Part shown: positions 34,501 to 43,646 of the stretch, in pieces
Layout of the letters: each line of letters starts with the position of its first letter
Numbering within the stretch: position 1 is the stretch's first letter
From: Acetobacteraceae bacterium H6797
GTDB lineage: Bacteria > Pseudomonadota > Alphaproteobacteria > Acetobacterales > Acetobacteraceae
Direction: 5' to 3'
Assembly (NCBI GenBank): GCA_015223225.1
Contig: JADFCQ010000003.1
Location: forward strand, 248,001 to 312,000
Length of the DNA: 64,000 nt
Translations under genes and position numbers: made by a program
The notes under the pieces: generated by a model
Told to the model about the DNA's origin: nothing
Database searches by the model: none
What the model saw: the letters and a program-made list of their open reading frames with translations, nothing else

Positions 34501-35327
34501 GTTGAAGCCTTCCTGTTTTTTGCCTTACGGGGTGCGGCGTTTTCTTCTGTATGGGCCGCCGCCTGGGGCGGCAGCGGGCTCCAGCGTCGGGCGCCATCGG
34601 CCCCCGTGCGTTGGAGTTGCATCTCGAAAGCGAAGCGGTCGGGCCGGTAGAGCGCGTGCAGATGCTCGACAGGCCGGCCCTCTTCATCCTCCACCAGCCG
34701 GGTGAGGGAGAGCAGCGGGGCGCCGATCTCGAGTTGCAGCGCCTGGGCTGCCTCGGGGCCGGCCAACGTCGCGCCGATCGACTGCCGCGCCCGCGCCACC
34801 TTCACGCCCGAGCGTTCGAGCAGGGAAAGCAGCGGCAGCGTCGCCATCTCGGCTTCGGAATAAGTCAGCCCCACGCGCTCGGGCACATGCGTCGTCAGAT
34901 AGGAGAAGGGCGCGCCGGCCATCTGGCGCACGCGCACGGCGCGCTGGCTGCGGTCGCCCGGCGCCAGGCCGAGCGCCTCCGCAATAGCGGCAGGCGGTAC
35001 GACATAGCCGAAGGCCAGCAGACGAACCTCGGTCCGCCGCCCCATTTCCTTGAGATGCGTGAAGACATCCGAGAAATCGACGACCGTGGGCGCGATGAGC
35101 CCAGGCCCGAGCACGAAGGTGCCCACGCCCGGCCGCCGCTCCACCAGCCCTTCCTGCGCGAGCTGATCCAGCGCCCGGCGGATGGTGACGCGCGAGACGC
35201 TGTGCTCGGCGGCGAGATCCGGCTCCCCCGGCAGGCGCGAACCGGCCGCGATCGCCCCGTTGGCGATACGGTCGCGCAGCACCAGATAGGTGCGGCGGGC
35301 CTTGAAGGGTTCGACGGCGCCTTCCAA
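34497..35327 (-). CDS. GntR-family regulator, HutC subfamily (UTRA domain)
   Basis: 276 residues. DNA-binding domain at about 10-75 (TYLVLRDRIANGAI, GSRLPGEPDLAAEHSVSRVTIRRALDQL, GVGTFVL), UTRA domain after it, and a charged C-terminal tail (RKAKNRKAST). It is the first gene of the operon it probably controls, and it is divergent from leuCD-like genes. TGTCT-type half-sites lie in the 156-base gap between them. Ligand-responsive repression of both directions is the likely scheme. Confidence 0.88.
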   Translation of the reverse strand: MEGAVEPFKARRTYLVLRDRIANGAIAAGSRLPGEPDLAAEHSVSRVTIRRALDQLAQEGLVERRPGVGTFVLGPGLIAPTVVDFSDVFTHLKEMGRRTEVRLLAFGYVVPPAAIAEALGLAPGDRSQRAVRVRQMAGAPFSYLTTHVPERVGLTYSEAEMATLPLLSLLERSGVKVARARQSIGATLAGPEAAQALQLEIGAPLLSLTRLVEDEEGRPVEHLHALYRPDRFAFEMQLQRTGADGARRWSPLPPQAAAHTEENAAPRKAKNRKAST

Positions 35328-35340
35328 GCGGATGAGCCTC

Positions 35341-35397
35341 CTGTCTTATTGCTGTCTGGTTTTCCAGACCGGATGCTGTCTAGGCTACAAGACAGCA
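35341..35397. promoter_or_regulatory. Cluster of TGTCT/AGACA half-sites, probable operator
   Basis: CTGTCT occurs at 35341-35346, 35352-35357 and 35376-35381. GTCTGG (35354-35359) pairs with CCAGAC (35364-35369) around TTTT, and TGCTGTCT (35374-35381) pairs perfectly with AGACAGCA (35390-35397) across 8 bases. The cluster is between the GntR/HutC gene and the leuC-like gene, 87 bases before the latter. It is the best candidate for this regulator's site. Confidence 0.6.
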
Positions 35398-35483
35398 GGA
35401 TTGCGTCAATCACTTTCCTGCGCCATCGTGACGGCATGGCTCAGGACGCGAACCGGCAGCCGGCCGGGTGATCGGGAGGAACG

Positions 35484-36884
35484 ATGGCGCGCACGCTGTT
35501 CGACAAGGTCTGGGATGCGCATGTCGTCCTCACCCGCGAGGATGGGCAGAGCCTCATCTGGATCGACCGCCATTTCTTCCATGAGGGCTCGCATCACGCC
35601 TTCGCCCAGCTCGCCGCGCGCGGCGCCAAGGTAGCCGAGCCGGGGCTGAGCATCGGCGTCGCTGACCATTACGTGCCGACCCGTTCGCCCGGCCGCGCCA
35701 TCGCCGATGAGGGCATCGCCGGCATGGTCGCCAAGCTCGAGGCCAATGCGCGGCTGCACGGCACGCGGCTGATCGGGCTGCAGGACGCGCGGCAGGGTAT
35801 CGTGCATGTCGTCGGCCCCGAGCAGGGCTTCACGCTGCCCGGCCTCACCGTGGTCTGCGGCGATAGCCATACCTCCACCCATGGCGCGCTCGGGGCGCTC
35901 GCCTTCGGCATTGGGGCCTCGGAGGTCGCGCACGTCTTCATGACGCAGACCATCTGGCAGAAGCGGCCGAGGCGGATGCGCGTCCGCGTCGAGGGCAAGC
36001 TGGCGCCGGGCGTCTCGGCCAAGGACATGGCGCTCTCCATCATCGCGCGGATCGGCGCCGACGGTGCCCAGGGCCATGCGGTGGAATATGCCGGCAGCGC
36101 CGTGCGCGCGCTCTCGATGGAAGGGCGGCTCACCCTCTGCAATCTCGCCATCGAAAGCGGTGCCCGCTGCGGCCAGGTGGCACCCGACGAGACCACGCTC
36201 GCCTTCCTGCGTGGCCGGCCCATGGCGCCGCAGGGCAGTGACTTCGACCGCGCCGCCGAGGCCTGGCTCGCCCTGCCCAGCGATGCCGATGCCGAATTCG
36301 ACCGCGAGGTGGTGATCGCGGGCGATGAGATCGCCCCGACCGTCACCTGGGGCGTAAGCCCGGAGGATGCCTTGCCCGTCACCGCGACCATCCCAGACCC
36401 TGCCTCGGCCGAGCCCGGCAGGGCCGCGCAGATCCGCGACGCGCTGGACTATATGGGTCTCGCCCCCGGCCAGAAGCTGGAAAGCGTCGCTGTGGACCGC
36501 GTCTTCATCGGTTCCTGCACCAATGCCCGTATCGAGGATCTGCGCTCGGCCGCGGCGGTGCTGGCGGGGCGGCGGGCGAAGGTGCCGGGCCTGGTCTCGC
36601 CCGGTTCCTCGCTGGTCAAGCAGCAGGCGGAGCAGGAGGGGCTCGACCGCATCTTCCGCGATGCCGGGCTCGAATGGGCCGATTCCGGCTGCTCCATGTG
36701 CGTCGGCATGAATGGCGATCTGGTGCCGGCCGGCGAGCGCTGCGCCTCCACCACCAACCGCAATTTCAAGGGCCGGCAGGGCAAGGGCGCGCGGACGCAT
36801 CTGATGTCCCCGGCCATGGTCGCCGCGGCGGCCGTCGCGGGCCATCTCGCCGATGTCCGCCCGATGCTGGAGGGGCGGCTCTGA
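35484..36884 (+). CDS. Aconitase-family hydratase large subunit, LeuC-like
   Basis: 466 residues, the usual length for LeuC. The three 4Fe-4S ligands are present: Cys345 in IGSCTNARIEDL, Cys403 and Cys406 in SGCSMCVGMN. The opening TLFDKVWDAHVV and CGDSHTSTHGALGALAFGIG are typical. It forms a heterodimer with the LeuD-like subunit and adds water across a C=C of an unsaturated diacid. It lacks other leucine genes around it (no leuA or leuB) and is divergent from a catabolic operon, so isopropylmalate isomerisation is not assured; dimethylmaleate or citraconate hydration are alternatives. A GGAGG site precedes the ATG. Confidence 0.88.
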   Translation: MARTLFDKVWDAHVVLTREDGQSLIWIDRHFFHEGSHHAFAQLAARGAKVAEPGLSIGVADHYVPTRSPGRAIADEGIAGMVAKLEANARLHGTRLIGLQDARQGIVHVVGPEQGFTLPGLTVVCGDSHTSTHGALGALAFGIGASEVAHVFMTQTIWQKRPRRMRVRVEGKLAPGVSAKDMALSIIARIGADGAQGHAVEYAGSAVRALSMEGRLTLCNLAIESGARCGQVAPDETTLAFLRGRPMAPQGSDFDRAAEAWLALPSDADAEFDREVVIAGDEIAPTVTWGVSPEDALPVTATIPDPASAEPGRAAQIRDALDYMGLAPGQKLESVAVDRVFIGSCTNARIEDLRSAAAVLAGRRAKVPGLVSPGSSLVKQQAEQEGLDRIFRDAGLEWADSGCSMCVGMNGDLVPAGERCASTTNRNFKGRQGKGARTHLMSPAMVAAAAVAGHLADVRPMLEGRL

Positions 36885-37507
36885 TGCGCCCCTTTAACAC
36901 CCTGACCGCGCTCGCCTGCCCGCTGCCGCTGGCGAATGTCGATACCGACCAGATCATCCCCGCCCGCTTCATGAAGCAGCCCCGCAGCGCGGGCTATGGC
37001 CGCTTCCTGCTGCATGACCTGCGCTTCGACGAGAAGGGCGAGACGCGCCCCGATTCGCCGCTGGACGCGCCCGGCCGCGCGGGAGCGGAGGTGCTGGTGG
37101 CACGGCGCAATTTCGGTTCCGGCTCCTCGCGTGAGGCGGCCGTCTACGCGCTGGTGGATGGCGGCTTCCGCTGCGTGCTGGCGCCTAGCTTCGGCGATAT
37201 CTTCGCGAGCAATGCCGTCAACAACGGCCTGCTGCCCGCCCGCATCGGCGAGGAGGAGGCGGAGTGGCTGCTCGCCTGGCTCGCGGAAGGCGAGCGGAGC
37301 ATCACCGTCGATCTAAACCGGCAGGAATTGCGGGCGGGCGAGCGCAGCATGCCCTTCGCGATCGATCCCGTCTGGCGCACCAAGCTGCTCAATGGCTGGA
37401 ACGACCTGGACCTGACCTTGAGCCACGCCTCTGCCATCGCGGCCTTCGCCGAGAGGGACGCGCTGGCGCGCCCCTGGGTGCGGGGCATTGGCGAGCCCCG
37501 CACCTGA
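36884..37507 (+). CDS. Aconitase-family hydratase small subunit, LeuD-like
   Basis: 207 residues. NVDTDQIIPARFMK near the start, ARRNFGSGSSREAAVYAL, and PSFGDIFASNAVNNGLLPA are the LeuD pattern. The ATG shares one base with the leuC-like stop (TGATG), so the subunits are translationally coupled. Function follows the large subunit. Confidence 0.88.
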   Translation: MRPFNTLTALACPLPLANVDTDQIIPARFMKQPRSAGYGRFLLHDLRFDEKGETRPDSPLDAPGRAGAEVLVARRNFGSGSSREAAVYALVDGGFRCVLAPSFGDIFASNAVNNGLLPARIGEEEAEWLLAWLAEGERSITVDLNRQELRAGERSMPFAIDPVWRTKLLNGWNDLDLTLSHASAIAAFAERDALARPWVRGIGEPRT

Positions 37508-37549
37508 AGCCGGGCGGCGGGCGCGTCACACGCCCGCCGCCCGCCGTGA

Positions 37550-40500
37550 TTACCAGCTCATCCGCAGGCCGGCCGAGAAGCTGTGCGCCACCGTCTGGTC
37601 GGTCGCGGCAGCGTCATAGCCGGCGAAGAGGGTGAAGGCCGAACCCGTCTCGTATTCCGCCCGGAGGCCGAAGAGCGCCGCATCGCGGCCGGTCGAGATG
37701 CTCTGCGCCGAGAAGCCGACGGCCGGCGCGCCCACGAAATTGGCCGTGGTCCGGGCCCGCGTATCGGCCATCTCATGCGACCAGCCGATATGGGCCGAAG
37801 GCACCAGCACCTGGCCGCCACCCAGGGCGAAGCGCCGCTCGGCGCGCAGCGCCAGCACGCTCTGCAGGCTGTCGAGACGGCCGGCCTCGATGGACTGCGC
37901 GGCACCCGCGCCGGTCTCGCGCATGCCGTCGCGCTTCACCTGCACGCCCTGCAGCGCGAGGCTCGGCTCCAGCCGCAGACCGTCGAGATCGAAGCTCAGG
38001 CCGCCGCGGATCTGGCCGCCGAAGAGCAAGCCGTCCACGTCGCCCTTGTTCCGCCCCTCGTAGCCGATCTGGCTGCGGCGCATGCTGCCCTCGTTGTAGC
38101 CGAGGCCGATCTGGCCATCGAGGAAGGCGATGCCCTCGCGCAGCCCGCCATAGAGGCGGATCTGCATCAGGTCGCCATTCAGCTTCGCCCCATTGCGCGC
38201 CTTCACATTCTCCGTGGTGTAGCTGGTGGCGAGGCCGAGGGTGAGGCCCGGCGCGATGGTCCGGTCGATACCCGCGGCGAAGCCGCCCAGCGTGCGGGTG
38301 AAGCCGGGGGCCTCGCTCGTCGTATTCACCGAGGAGAGCTGGCTGAGGCCCGTCACCCAGAGATTCGTGCCCTTGCCGATCGAGGTCATGGCGGCGTCAT
38401 TGCCGCCATTGATGCCCCGGCGGGCTTCCAGGGCGCGGTTGATGGCGCCATCGGTCAGGTACCAGGCGTCACGCGCGCTGAGCAGCGCGGTGCCATAGGC
38501 GGAAGGCGCGAGCTGATCGAGCGCGACCGGGATGGCCTGGGCCGAGAGCGTGTAGAGGCCGTTATAGACGCCCGCCAGGCCCGCGCCCGGCCGCACGCCG
38601 GCCGTCGGGCGCATGGCGTCCAGGGCCGTGGCCACGGCGCGCTGATTGGCCGTCTGGCCGGCATTGAACCCGGCATAAGCCGTCGGCGTCACGGCCAGGG
38701 TGAGCGTATTCGCGCCATAGATCGTGTCGAAGCGCGTGCCGCTCGCGAGGCCCGTCGGCTGGGTCAGGCTGTCATAGCTGCCGAGCAGACCGCCCTCGGC
38801 GGCGATGATGGTGAATTGCTGGCCGATGCCCGGGGTGAAGCTGTTGCTGGCGCTGCCGGTGATGCCGCGCAGCAGCGGCTCGAGCGTGCCATTGGCGGTG
38901 AAGCTGTTGCCCGCGCCGCTGACGATGATGCGGCTGTAATTGCCCGCGCCATTGCCCGTGCCGGTGCCGTCGATATCGATCTCGGTGGTCGAGCCATCGG
39001 CCAGGGTGACGGGGGCGGTGAAGTTGAGCGTGCCGGGGCTGTTGCCCGGCGCGAGGCGGCCGCCGCTTGCCACCGTCGTCGCCCCGCCGATCACGCCGAC
39101 GCCGCGCAGCGTGCCGCCGTTATTGACCGTGACGTCGGAGGTGATGGAGCCGTCGATGGAGAGCGTGCCGCCATTGACGATGGTCGGGCCGGTATAGGTA
39201 TTGGCGCCGGCGAGGGAGAGCTTGCCCGTGCCGTTGAGCGTGAGGCCGCCGGTGCCGCCGATATCGTTCAGCCAGGTATCGGCCGCGTTATAGCCGCCCT
39301 GGCTGGCATCCATGGTGATGGAGACGTTGTTGGCGAAGGCGCCATAGCCGTTGGCGGCCGAGAAGAGGTCGATCCGGCCCCAGCCGTCATAGGTATTGCC
39401 CGTGGCCAGCGGATAGCCGGAATGAAGCGCGGTGCTGGCCAGCACTTCGAGGCGCTGCTGATCGGTGAGATAGGGCAGGCGCGTCAGCAGCAGGACCTGC
39501 GCCTGCACCGGGACCTCGGCCGCCGTCATCGGCACATTCTCGCCCACCGGCTGGAAGTCATAGGTCAGGCGGCGGATGTGGTCGGCGCGGTTCTGGGCAT
39601 AGGTGCCATAGGCGGCGCTGGTGCCATTGCCGCCCTGGGCGACGCAGGCGGCGACGGTCGCGGTGCCGCAGGCGGCGGCGAGATAGGCCTGGGTCTCGGT
39701 ATAGGCCTTATAGACGGCATAGGCCGTGGTATTGGCCGGGTTGGTCCAGTCCAGGCGGTTGCCGTTGGCGTCATACAGCGCCTGATAGACGTTGTTCGCC
39801 ACTAGGGCGGTGGAGAGGATGCGGCCGCCCATCACGTCGAGCGGGGAATGCATGCCGGCCAGGATGCGGTTCTCGCCGAGTTCCGAGGCGCGGGCGAGCA
39901 GGCTCTGCATCTGCTCCGGCACCAGGAAGGCAACGCTGAGCGCCTGGAAATTGGCCAGGTTGGTATGGCCGCTGGGGAAGCCGCCATCGGCATAGGGATT
40001 GGTGCCGTTGATCCGCTGCATCAGCAGCGTCGGAATATTGACCTCGTCGCTCAAGCGATAGGGGCGGGGCGCGGTGCCGATGCCGGGGACGTATTCGCCG
40101 ACCGTGAAGGTATAGGGCGTGAAGGTGCCGTCAGCCGCATAGGTGCCGATATTGGGGATGACGAGCGGCGAACCGCCATTGGCGTCGATCATCGCCTGGG
40201 TGACCGTGAAGCCCTTCACCCAATTATCGACGGTGCCGTAGACCGCGGGCACCTCGAAATTCGAGAGATAGGACGGCACCACGAAATTCGCGGTATCGGC
40301 GGTGGTCAGCTGCAGCCGGCCGGAGCCGGTCGCGGCCGAATAGTTCTGATATCGCGGGTCCAGCGGATCGATGGCCGGGTTGGCGCCCATATAGCGGTCG
40401 AAGATGCGCTTCGATGGCTCGCTCGAGGTATTCAGACGGGCGATGTTCTCGATGAAATTCACCGCCGAGGCCAGCGGCGTCGCGCTGCCGTTGCCGAAGG

Positions 40501-40945
40501 TGGTGCTGCCGTAGGAGGCGTTGTTCATGTAGTTGATGTTGGCGACATAGTCGGCCAGTGTCGGCGTGACGAAGCTGGTCTGCGTCAGGCTCTGCGGCGT
40601 GGTGCCGCTGGCCGAAGCGCCCGAGCCCGTCAGGAACATCGAGGTCAGCACGCCCAGCCCGTTCATCACATTGTACTGCTGGCCGATGCGGTCGGTGGTG
40701 ATGGCGGCGACCGTCTGCGCTTCCGTGCGGTTGCGCGTCATCTCGATGACGGTCTGGATATTCTGCGTCATCACCGCCGGATTGTTGACCATCAGGTCGA
40801 GGTAGGAATCCAGCGTGCCCGCGACCGTCGCGCCCGCGCCGGGCGTCGAGCTGTTCGTGTAATTGACGGCCGGACTCTGGGCATGAGCCGCAAGCGGCGA
40901 CAGGCACGTGCCCGCCAAAAGAAACGCCAAGACGGAAATTCGCAT
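37550..40945 (-). CDS. Autotransporter with PAP2-type acid phosphatase passenger
   Basis: 1131 residues. A Sec signal peptide (1-22, ending AHA) is followed by a PAP2 phosphatase region with its three motifs: RP at 294-295, PSGH at 324-327, and Arg360 with HSPLD at 366-370. A glycine/asparagine-rich beta-helix stretch follows (about 565-700), including an autotransporter repeat (GANTYTGPTIVNGGTLSIDG). The last 270 or so residues form an autotransporter beta-barrel ending in the aromatic residue Trp (LRMSW). The phosphatase should be displayed on or released from the outer membrane, where it could free phosphate from organic esters. It is encoded alone, convergent with leuCD. Confidence 0.87.
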   Translation of the reverse strand: MRISVLAFLLAGTCLSPLAAHAQSPAVNYTNSSTPGAGATVAGTLDSYLDLMVNNPAVMTQNIQTVIEMTRNRTEAQTVAAITTDRIGQQYNVMNGLGVLTSMFLTGSGASASGTTPQSLTQTSFVTPTLADYVANINYMNNASYGSTTFGNGSATPLASAVNFIENIARLNTSSEPSKRIFDRYMGANPAIDPLDPRYQNYSAATGSGRLQLTTADTANFVVPSYLSNFEVPAVYGTVDNWVKGFTVTQAMIDANGGSPLVIPNIGTYAADGTFTPYTFTVGEYVPGIGTAPRPYRLSDEVNIPTLLMQRINGTNPYADGGFPSGHTNLANFQALSVAFLVPEQMQSLLARASELGENRILAGMHSPLDVMGGRILSTALVANNVYQALYDANGNRLDWTNPANTTAYAVYKAYTETQAYLAAACGTATVAACVAQGGNGTSAAYGTYAQNRADHIRRLTYDFQPVGENVPMTAAEVPVQAQVLLLTRLPYLTDQQRLEVLASTALHSGYPLATGNTYDGWGRIDLFSAANGYGAFANNVSITMDASQGGYNAADTWLNDIGGTGGLTLNGTGKLSLAGANTYTGPTIVNGGTLSIDGSITSDVTVNNGGTLRGVGVIGGATTVASGGRLAPGNSPGTLNFTAPVTLADGSTTEIDIDGTGTGNGAGNYSRIIVSGAGNSFTANGTLEPLLRGITGSASNSFTPGIGQQFTIIAAEGGLLGSYDSLTQPTGLASGTRFDTIYGANTLTLAVTPTAYAGFNAGQTANQRAVATALDAMRPTAGVRPGAGLAGVYNGLYTLSAQAIPVALDQLAPSAYGTALLSARDAWYLTDGAINRALEARRGINGGNDAAMTSIGKGTNLWVTGLSQLSSVNTTSEAPGFTRTLGGFAAGIDRTIAPGLTLGLATSYTTENVKARNGAKLNGDLMQIRLYGGLREGIAFLDGQIGLGYNEGSMRRSQIGYEGRNKGDVDGLLFGGQIRGGLSFDLDGLRLEPSLALQGVQVKRDGMRETGAGAAQSIEAGRLDSLQSVLALRAERRFALGGGQVLVPSAHIGWSHEMADTRARTTANFVGAPAVGFSAQSISTGRDAALFGLRAEYETGSAFTLFAGYDAAATDQTVAHSFSAGLRMSW

Positions 40946-41250
40946 CGCTTCGCCCTATCGCTGTAAAAATCTGCAACATTGTTGCGGCGCGGGACGCTTA
41001 GCACTGCGGCTCAAGGCGAGGGTTTCAGTGATTTTAAGGTTTGATGAATCAGTTCAAACGAATGAATCGACTGTTTAGAACTGTCTGCCTTATCAGTGGA
41101 ACAGAGAAGATTTTTTACTTAACGGTGCATTATAGGCGGTCTGACATGCTTTCTTATCCATGACATGACGCAGGGCTTAAGCGCGATTGAGCAGATGTGC
41201 GCGCCCGCCTGCTTTCGTCGGTCGGCGCAGGCGCCATATCCTTCAGCCAC
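40946..41250. other. Intergenic region between divergent surface-protein genes
   Basis: About 300 bases, less GC-rich than the flanks. Contains GCAACATTGTTGC (40971-40983) and an inverted repeat GTTTGA/TCAAAC near 41039-41060, and presumably the promoters of the autotransporter and the esterase. No RNA gene or further ORF is convincing. Confidence 0.5.
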
Positions 41251-42951
41251 ATGACCTTGTTCGAGAGGAAGAGCGTGACGAGCCCGTTCGTGACCTCCCG
41301 CCGTTCCTTCCTGCTGCTGGCCACGACGGCCCTGGCTTTTCGGAACCCGCCTGCTTTCGCCCAAGGCACACCGGCCCTGCCGCAGCTTCTGCATCTGGTA
41401 CTGCTCGGCCAGTCCAATGCCGGCGGCGGCGACGCGCGCCCCGCCGTAACACAGACCGACCCGGGCTACGGCAGCTTGCGCTTCGCCCGCGGCCTGCGGA
41501 CCTGGCGAGGGAACGATCATCCGGCCGATCCCCAAAACAGGGCCGCCGAGGGTTTTCGCTTCGTCCCGCTCACCGAGGGCACGGCCCAGGTGGGGACGGA
41601 GACGGCCGCCTCGGGCTTCACCAGCCACGTGAAGGCTGCCCTGTCGAGCGCGGCCCATACCGACCCCGCCAAGTCGCCGCCGTTCTTCCTCGCAAGCTAT
41701 CCGCATCGGGGCGGCAGCTTCCTCGCCGAGTTGGATTCTCGCGACGAGCAGACCAACCCCAATAACCCGAGGCCGGGCCCAGGCGGCTTCGAGGCGACCT
41801 TCGGCGACGACCTCAAGCGCGCCCGGCAGGAGGCGCAGTCCCATGGCTGGAGCTATGGCGTCTTCGCCTTCTATTTCATGCAGGGCGAGAATGAGGGCAG
41901 GGGCCGCATCGGCCCCGGCGGTGCGGTCCTGCCCTGGATGGAGTTCCGCAGCGCCTATGCCAAGGCGCTCAAGGAGGCCTATGCCGGCTGGGCGAAGGGG
42001 GCGATGACGGTCTCAGGCCAGAATCGGCCGCCGCCGATGCTCATCACCCAGGTCCGGAACGACTGGGCCGGCATGGCGCAGCTCGATGCGGCCGGACAGG
42101 GGCAAGGCATTTTCGTCACCGGCCCGGCCTACTACGTGCCCTCCGCCTTCAATTCCGCTGGGATCAGACGCCTCACGGTCAGCCACCTGACCGCCGACGG
42201 CCAGCGCTGGCTGGGCGAGCAAGCGGGCAAGGTCATGTTGCGCATCATGGGCGGCGAGGCCTGGAAGCCGCTCCAGCCCATAGAGGTGCGGCGGGATTCG
42301 CCCACCCAGGTGACGCTGCGCTTCCATGTGCCGCGCCCGCCGCTACGGTGGGAGACCGAGAACCTGCCCATGGCCGAGGATTACGGCTTCGGCGTCTGGC
42401 TCGGCACGCGGGACAATACCGGCGCGCGTCGCGACATCACCCGCGTAATCATCATGGGGCCAGATACGGTGCGCCTGGAACTCTCCCCAGACACGCCGCT
42501 GGAAGCAGGCAAGCCGGCCATCATCCGCTATGCCTGGTCGAGCCAAGTCGGCACCACGCCGGCGCCCGTGGCAGCGCAACGCAAGGCGGCCGATGGCAAG
42601 GCCGATCTGGTCTTCCAGGGCGACATCCAGGCCACCTTCACGCCGCTCCTGAACGAGGGCGCATTCTTCCTGCGCCAACAGGCCCAGGGCAGCGCGGTGA
42701 TGCTGGTGAAAGAAATGCGGCTCGATGGCGGCACTACCGTGGTCAGCGGCGATGCAAAGCAGATGCGCGGCAACTTCACCCTGGGCATGCCGGCGCTGAT
42801 CCAACGCACCAACCCCTTTGGGAACCTGACCGACAGCGACGACGCGACGGCGCTTTTCACCTTCACCGATCGACGCTACGGGCGGCGCCAGGGCAAGCCC
42901 TATCCGCTGCGGAATTACGCGGTGATCTTCACCGAACCCGTCACGGGCTGA
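41251..42951 (+). CDS. Exported SASA/SGNH-type carbohydrate esterase-like protein
   Basis: 566 residues from the chosen ATG; 41197 is a possible earlier start. A Tat-like signal (TSRRSFLLLATTALAF) gives an exported protein. LLGQSNAGGGD with the block I Ser and YFMQGENEGRG further on match the sialate O-acetylesterase/SASA group of SGNH hydrolases, which deacetylate glycans. The expected C-terminal catalytic Asp-His motif may be VSHLTADGQRWLG. The C-terminal 220 residues look beta-rich and are not recognised. Divergent from the phosphatase autotransporter, so it may also act on extracellular material. Confidence 0.65.
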   Translation: MTLFERKSVTSPFVTSRRSFLLLATTALAFRNPPAFAQGTPALPQLLHLVLLGQSNAGGGDARPAVTQTDPGYGSLRFARGLRTWRGNDHPADPQNRAAEGFRFVPLTEGTAQVGTETAASGFTSHVKAALSSAAHTDPAKSPPFFLASYPHRGGSFLAELDSRDEQTNPNNPRPGPGGFEATFGDDLKRARQEAQSHGWSYGVFAFYFMQGENEGRGRIGPGGAVLPWMEFRSAYAKALKEAYAGWAKGAMTVSGQNRPPPMLITQVRNDWAGMAQLDAAGQGQGIFVTGPAYYVPSAFNSAGIRRLTVSHLTADGQRWLGEQAGKVMLRIMGGEAWKPLQPIEVRRDSPTQVTLRFHVPRPPLRWETENLPMAEDYGFGVWLGTRDNTGARRDITRVIIMGPDTVRLELSPDTPLEAGKPAIIRYAWSSQVGTTPAPVAAQRKAADGKADLVFQGDIQATFTPLLNEGAFFLRQQAQGSAVMLVKEMRLDGGTTVVSGDAKQMRGNFTLGMPALIQRTNPFGNLTDSDDATALFTFTDRRYGRRQGKPYPLRNYAVIFTEPVTG

Positions 42952-43009
42952 GGGCCGTCGGCTGGGCATTTCCCCGGCGCCCACGAAAGCGCCTTTCGCC
43001 GCCCTCAGC
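42947..43009. terminator. Possible bidirectional terminator between convergent genes
   Basis: GCTGAGGGC (42947-42955) and GCCCTCAGC (43001-43009) are perfect inverted copies spanning both stop codons, and a smaller hairpin CGAAAG/CTTTCG lies inside (42984-42998). There is no T-run, so intrinsic termination is uncertain. Confidence 0.3.
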
Positions 43010-43646
43010 GGATGTTCAGCAGCTTATGAGTCTGGAGGCTGAGCTGCCATTGCGGCCGCTTCAGGCAGGTTTCCAGCGCGAATTGCGTATTGGCCGCAGC
43101 ATCCGGCCCATCCATCGGCTGAAGCGAGAAGCGGCTGAAGCCCAGCTTCTCCATCGCCTCGATCTCGATGCCCGCCTGCGGCACGACCAGCTTCAGCTCA
43201 TCCCCTTCGGTCAGCTTCAGCACCGATCCGGCCTTGGGGCTCACGCAGATCCAGTCGAGCCCTGCCGGGGCGGGGGCGATGGTACCGTTGGTCTCGACCG
43301 CCACCTCGAAGCCGCGCTCATGCAGCGCCTCGATCAGCGCTTCATCGAGCTGCAGCAGCGGCTCGCCCCCGGTGCAGACCACGAAGGGGCGGCCCTGCGG
43401 CATGGCGGCCGGCCAATGCGCGGCGATGGCCTGCGCCAGGGCCGCCGCATCCCGGTAGCGGCCGCCGGCGGTGCCGTCGGTGCCGACGAAATCGGTGTCG
43501 CAGAACTGGCAGACGGCCGTGGCGCGGTCTTCCTCCCGGCCCGACCAGAGATTGCAGCCCGCGAAACGGCAGAAGACCGCCGGCCGCCCAGCCTGCGCGC
43601 CTTCGCCTTGCAGGGTGTAGAAAATCTCCTTCACCGCATAGCTCAT
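43005..43646 (-). CDS. queE: 7-carboxy-7-deazaguanine synthase QueE
   Basis: 213 residues. IFYTLQGEGAQAGRPAVFCRF opens the family, and the radical-SAM cluster ligands are spaced C-x14-C-x2-C (CNLW...AVCQFCDTDF), the variant known from a proteobacterial QueE. GGEPLL follows. The enzyme converts 6-carboxy-tetrahydropterin into CDG on the way to queuosine. ATG 43646 overlaps queD's stop by 4 bases. Confidence 0.92.
   Translation of the reverse strand: MSYAVKEIFYTLQGEGAQAGRPAVFCRFAGCNLWSGREEDRATAVCQFCDTDFVGTDGTAGGRYRDAAALAQAIAAHWPAAMPQGRPFVVCTGGEPLLQLDEALIEALHERGFEVAVETNGTIAPAPAGLDWICVSPKAGSVLKLTEGDELKLVVPQAGIEIEAMEKLGFSRFSLQPMDGPDAAANTQFALETCLKRPQWQLSLQTHKLLNIR

Noticed and set aside
35484..37507. 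Calling these leuC and leuD of leucine biosynthesis
   Set aside because: No leuA, leuB or other leucine genes are near and the pair is divergent from a catabolic operon; only the aconitase-family hydratase assignment is safe.
37583..39805. 740-codon rightward frame
   Set aside because: Antisense of the autotransporter's repetitive passenger and barrel; composition dominated by Arg, Gly, Ala and Asp.
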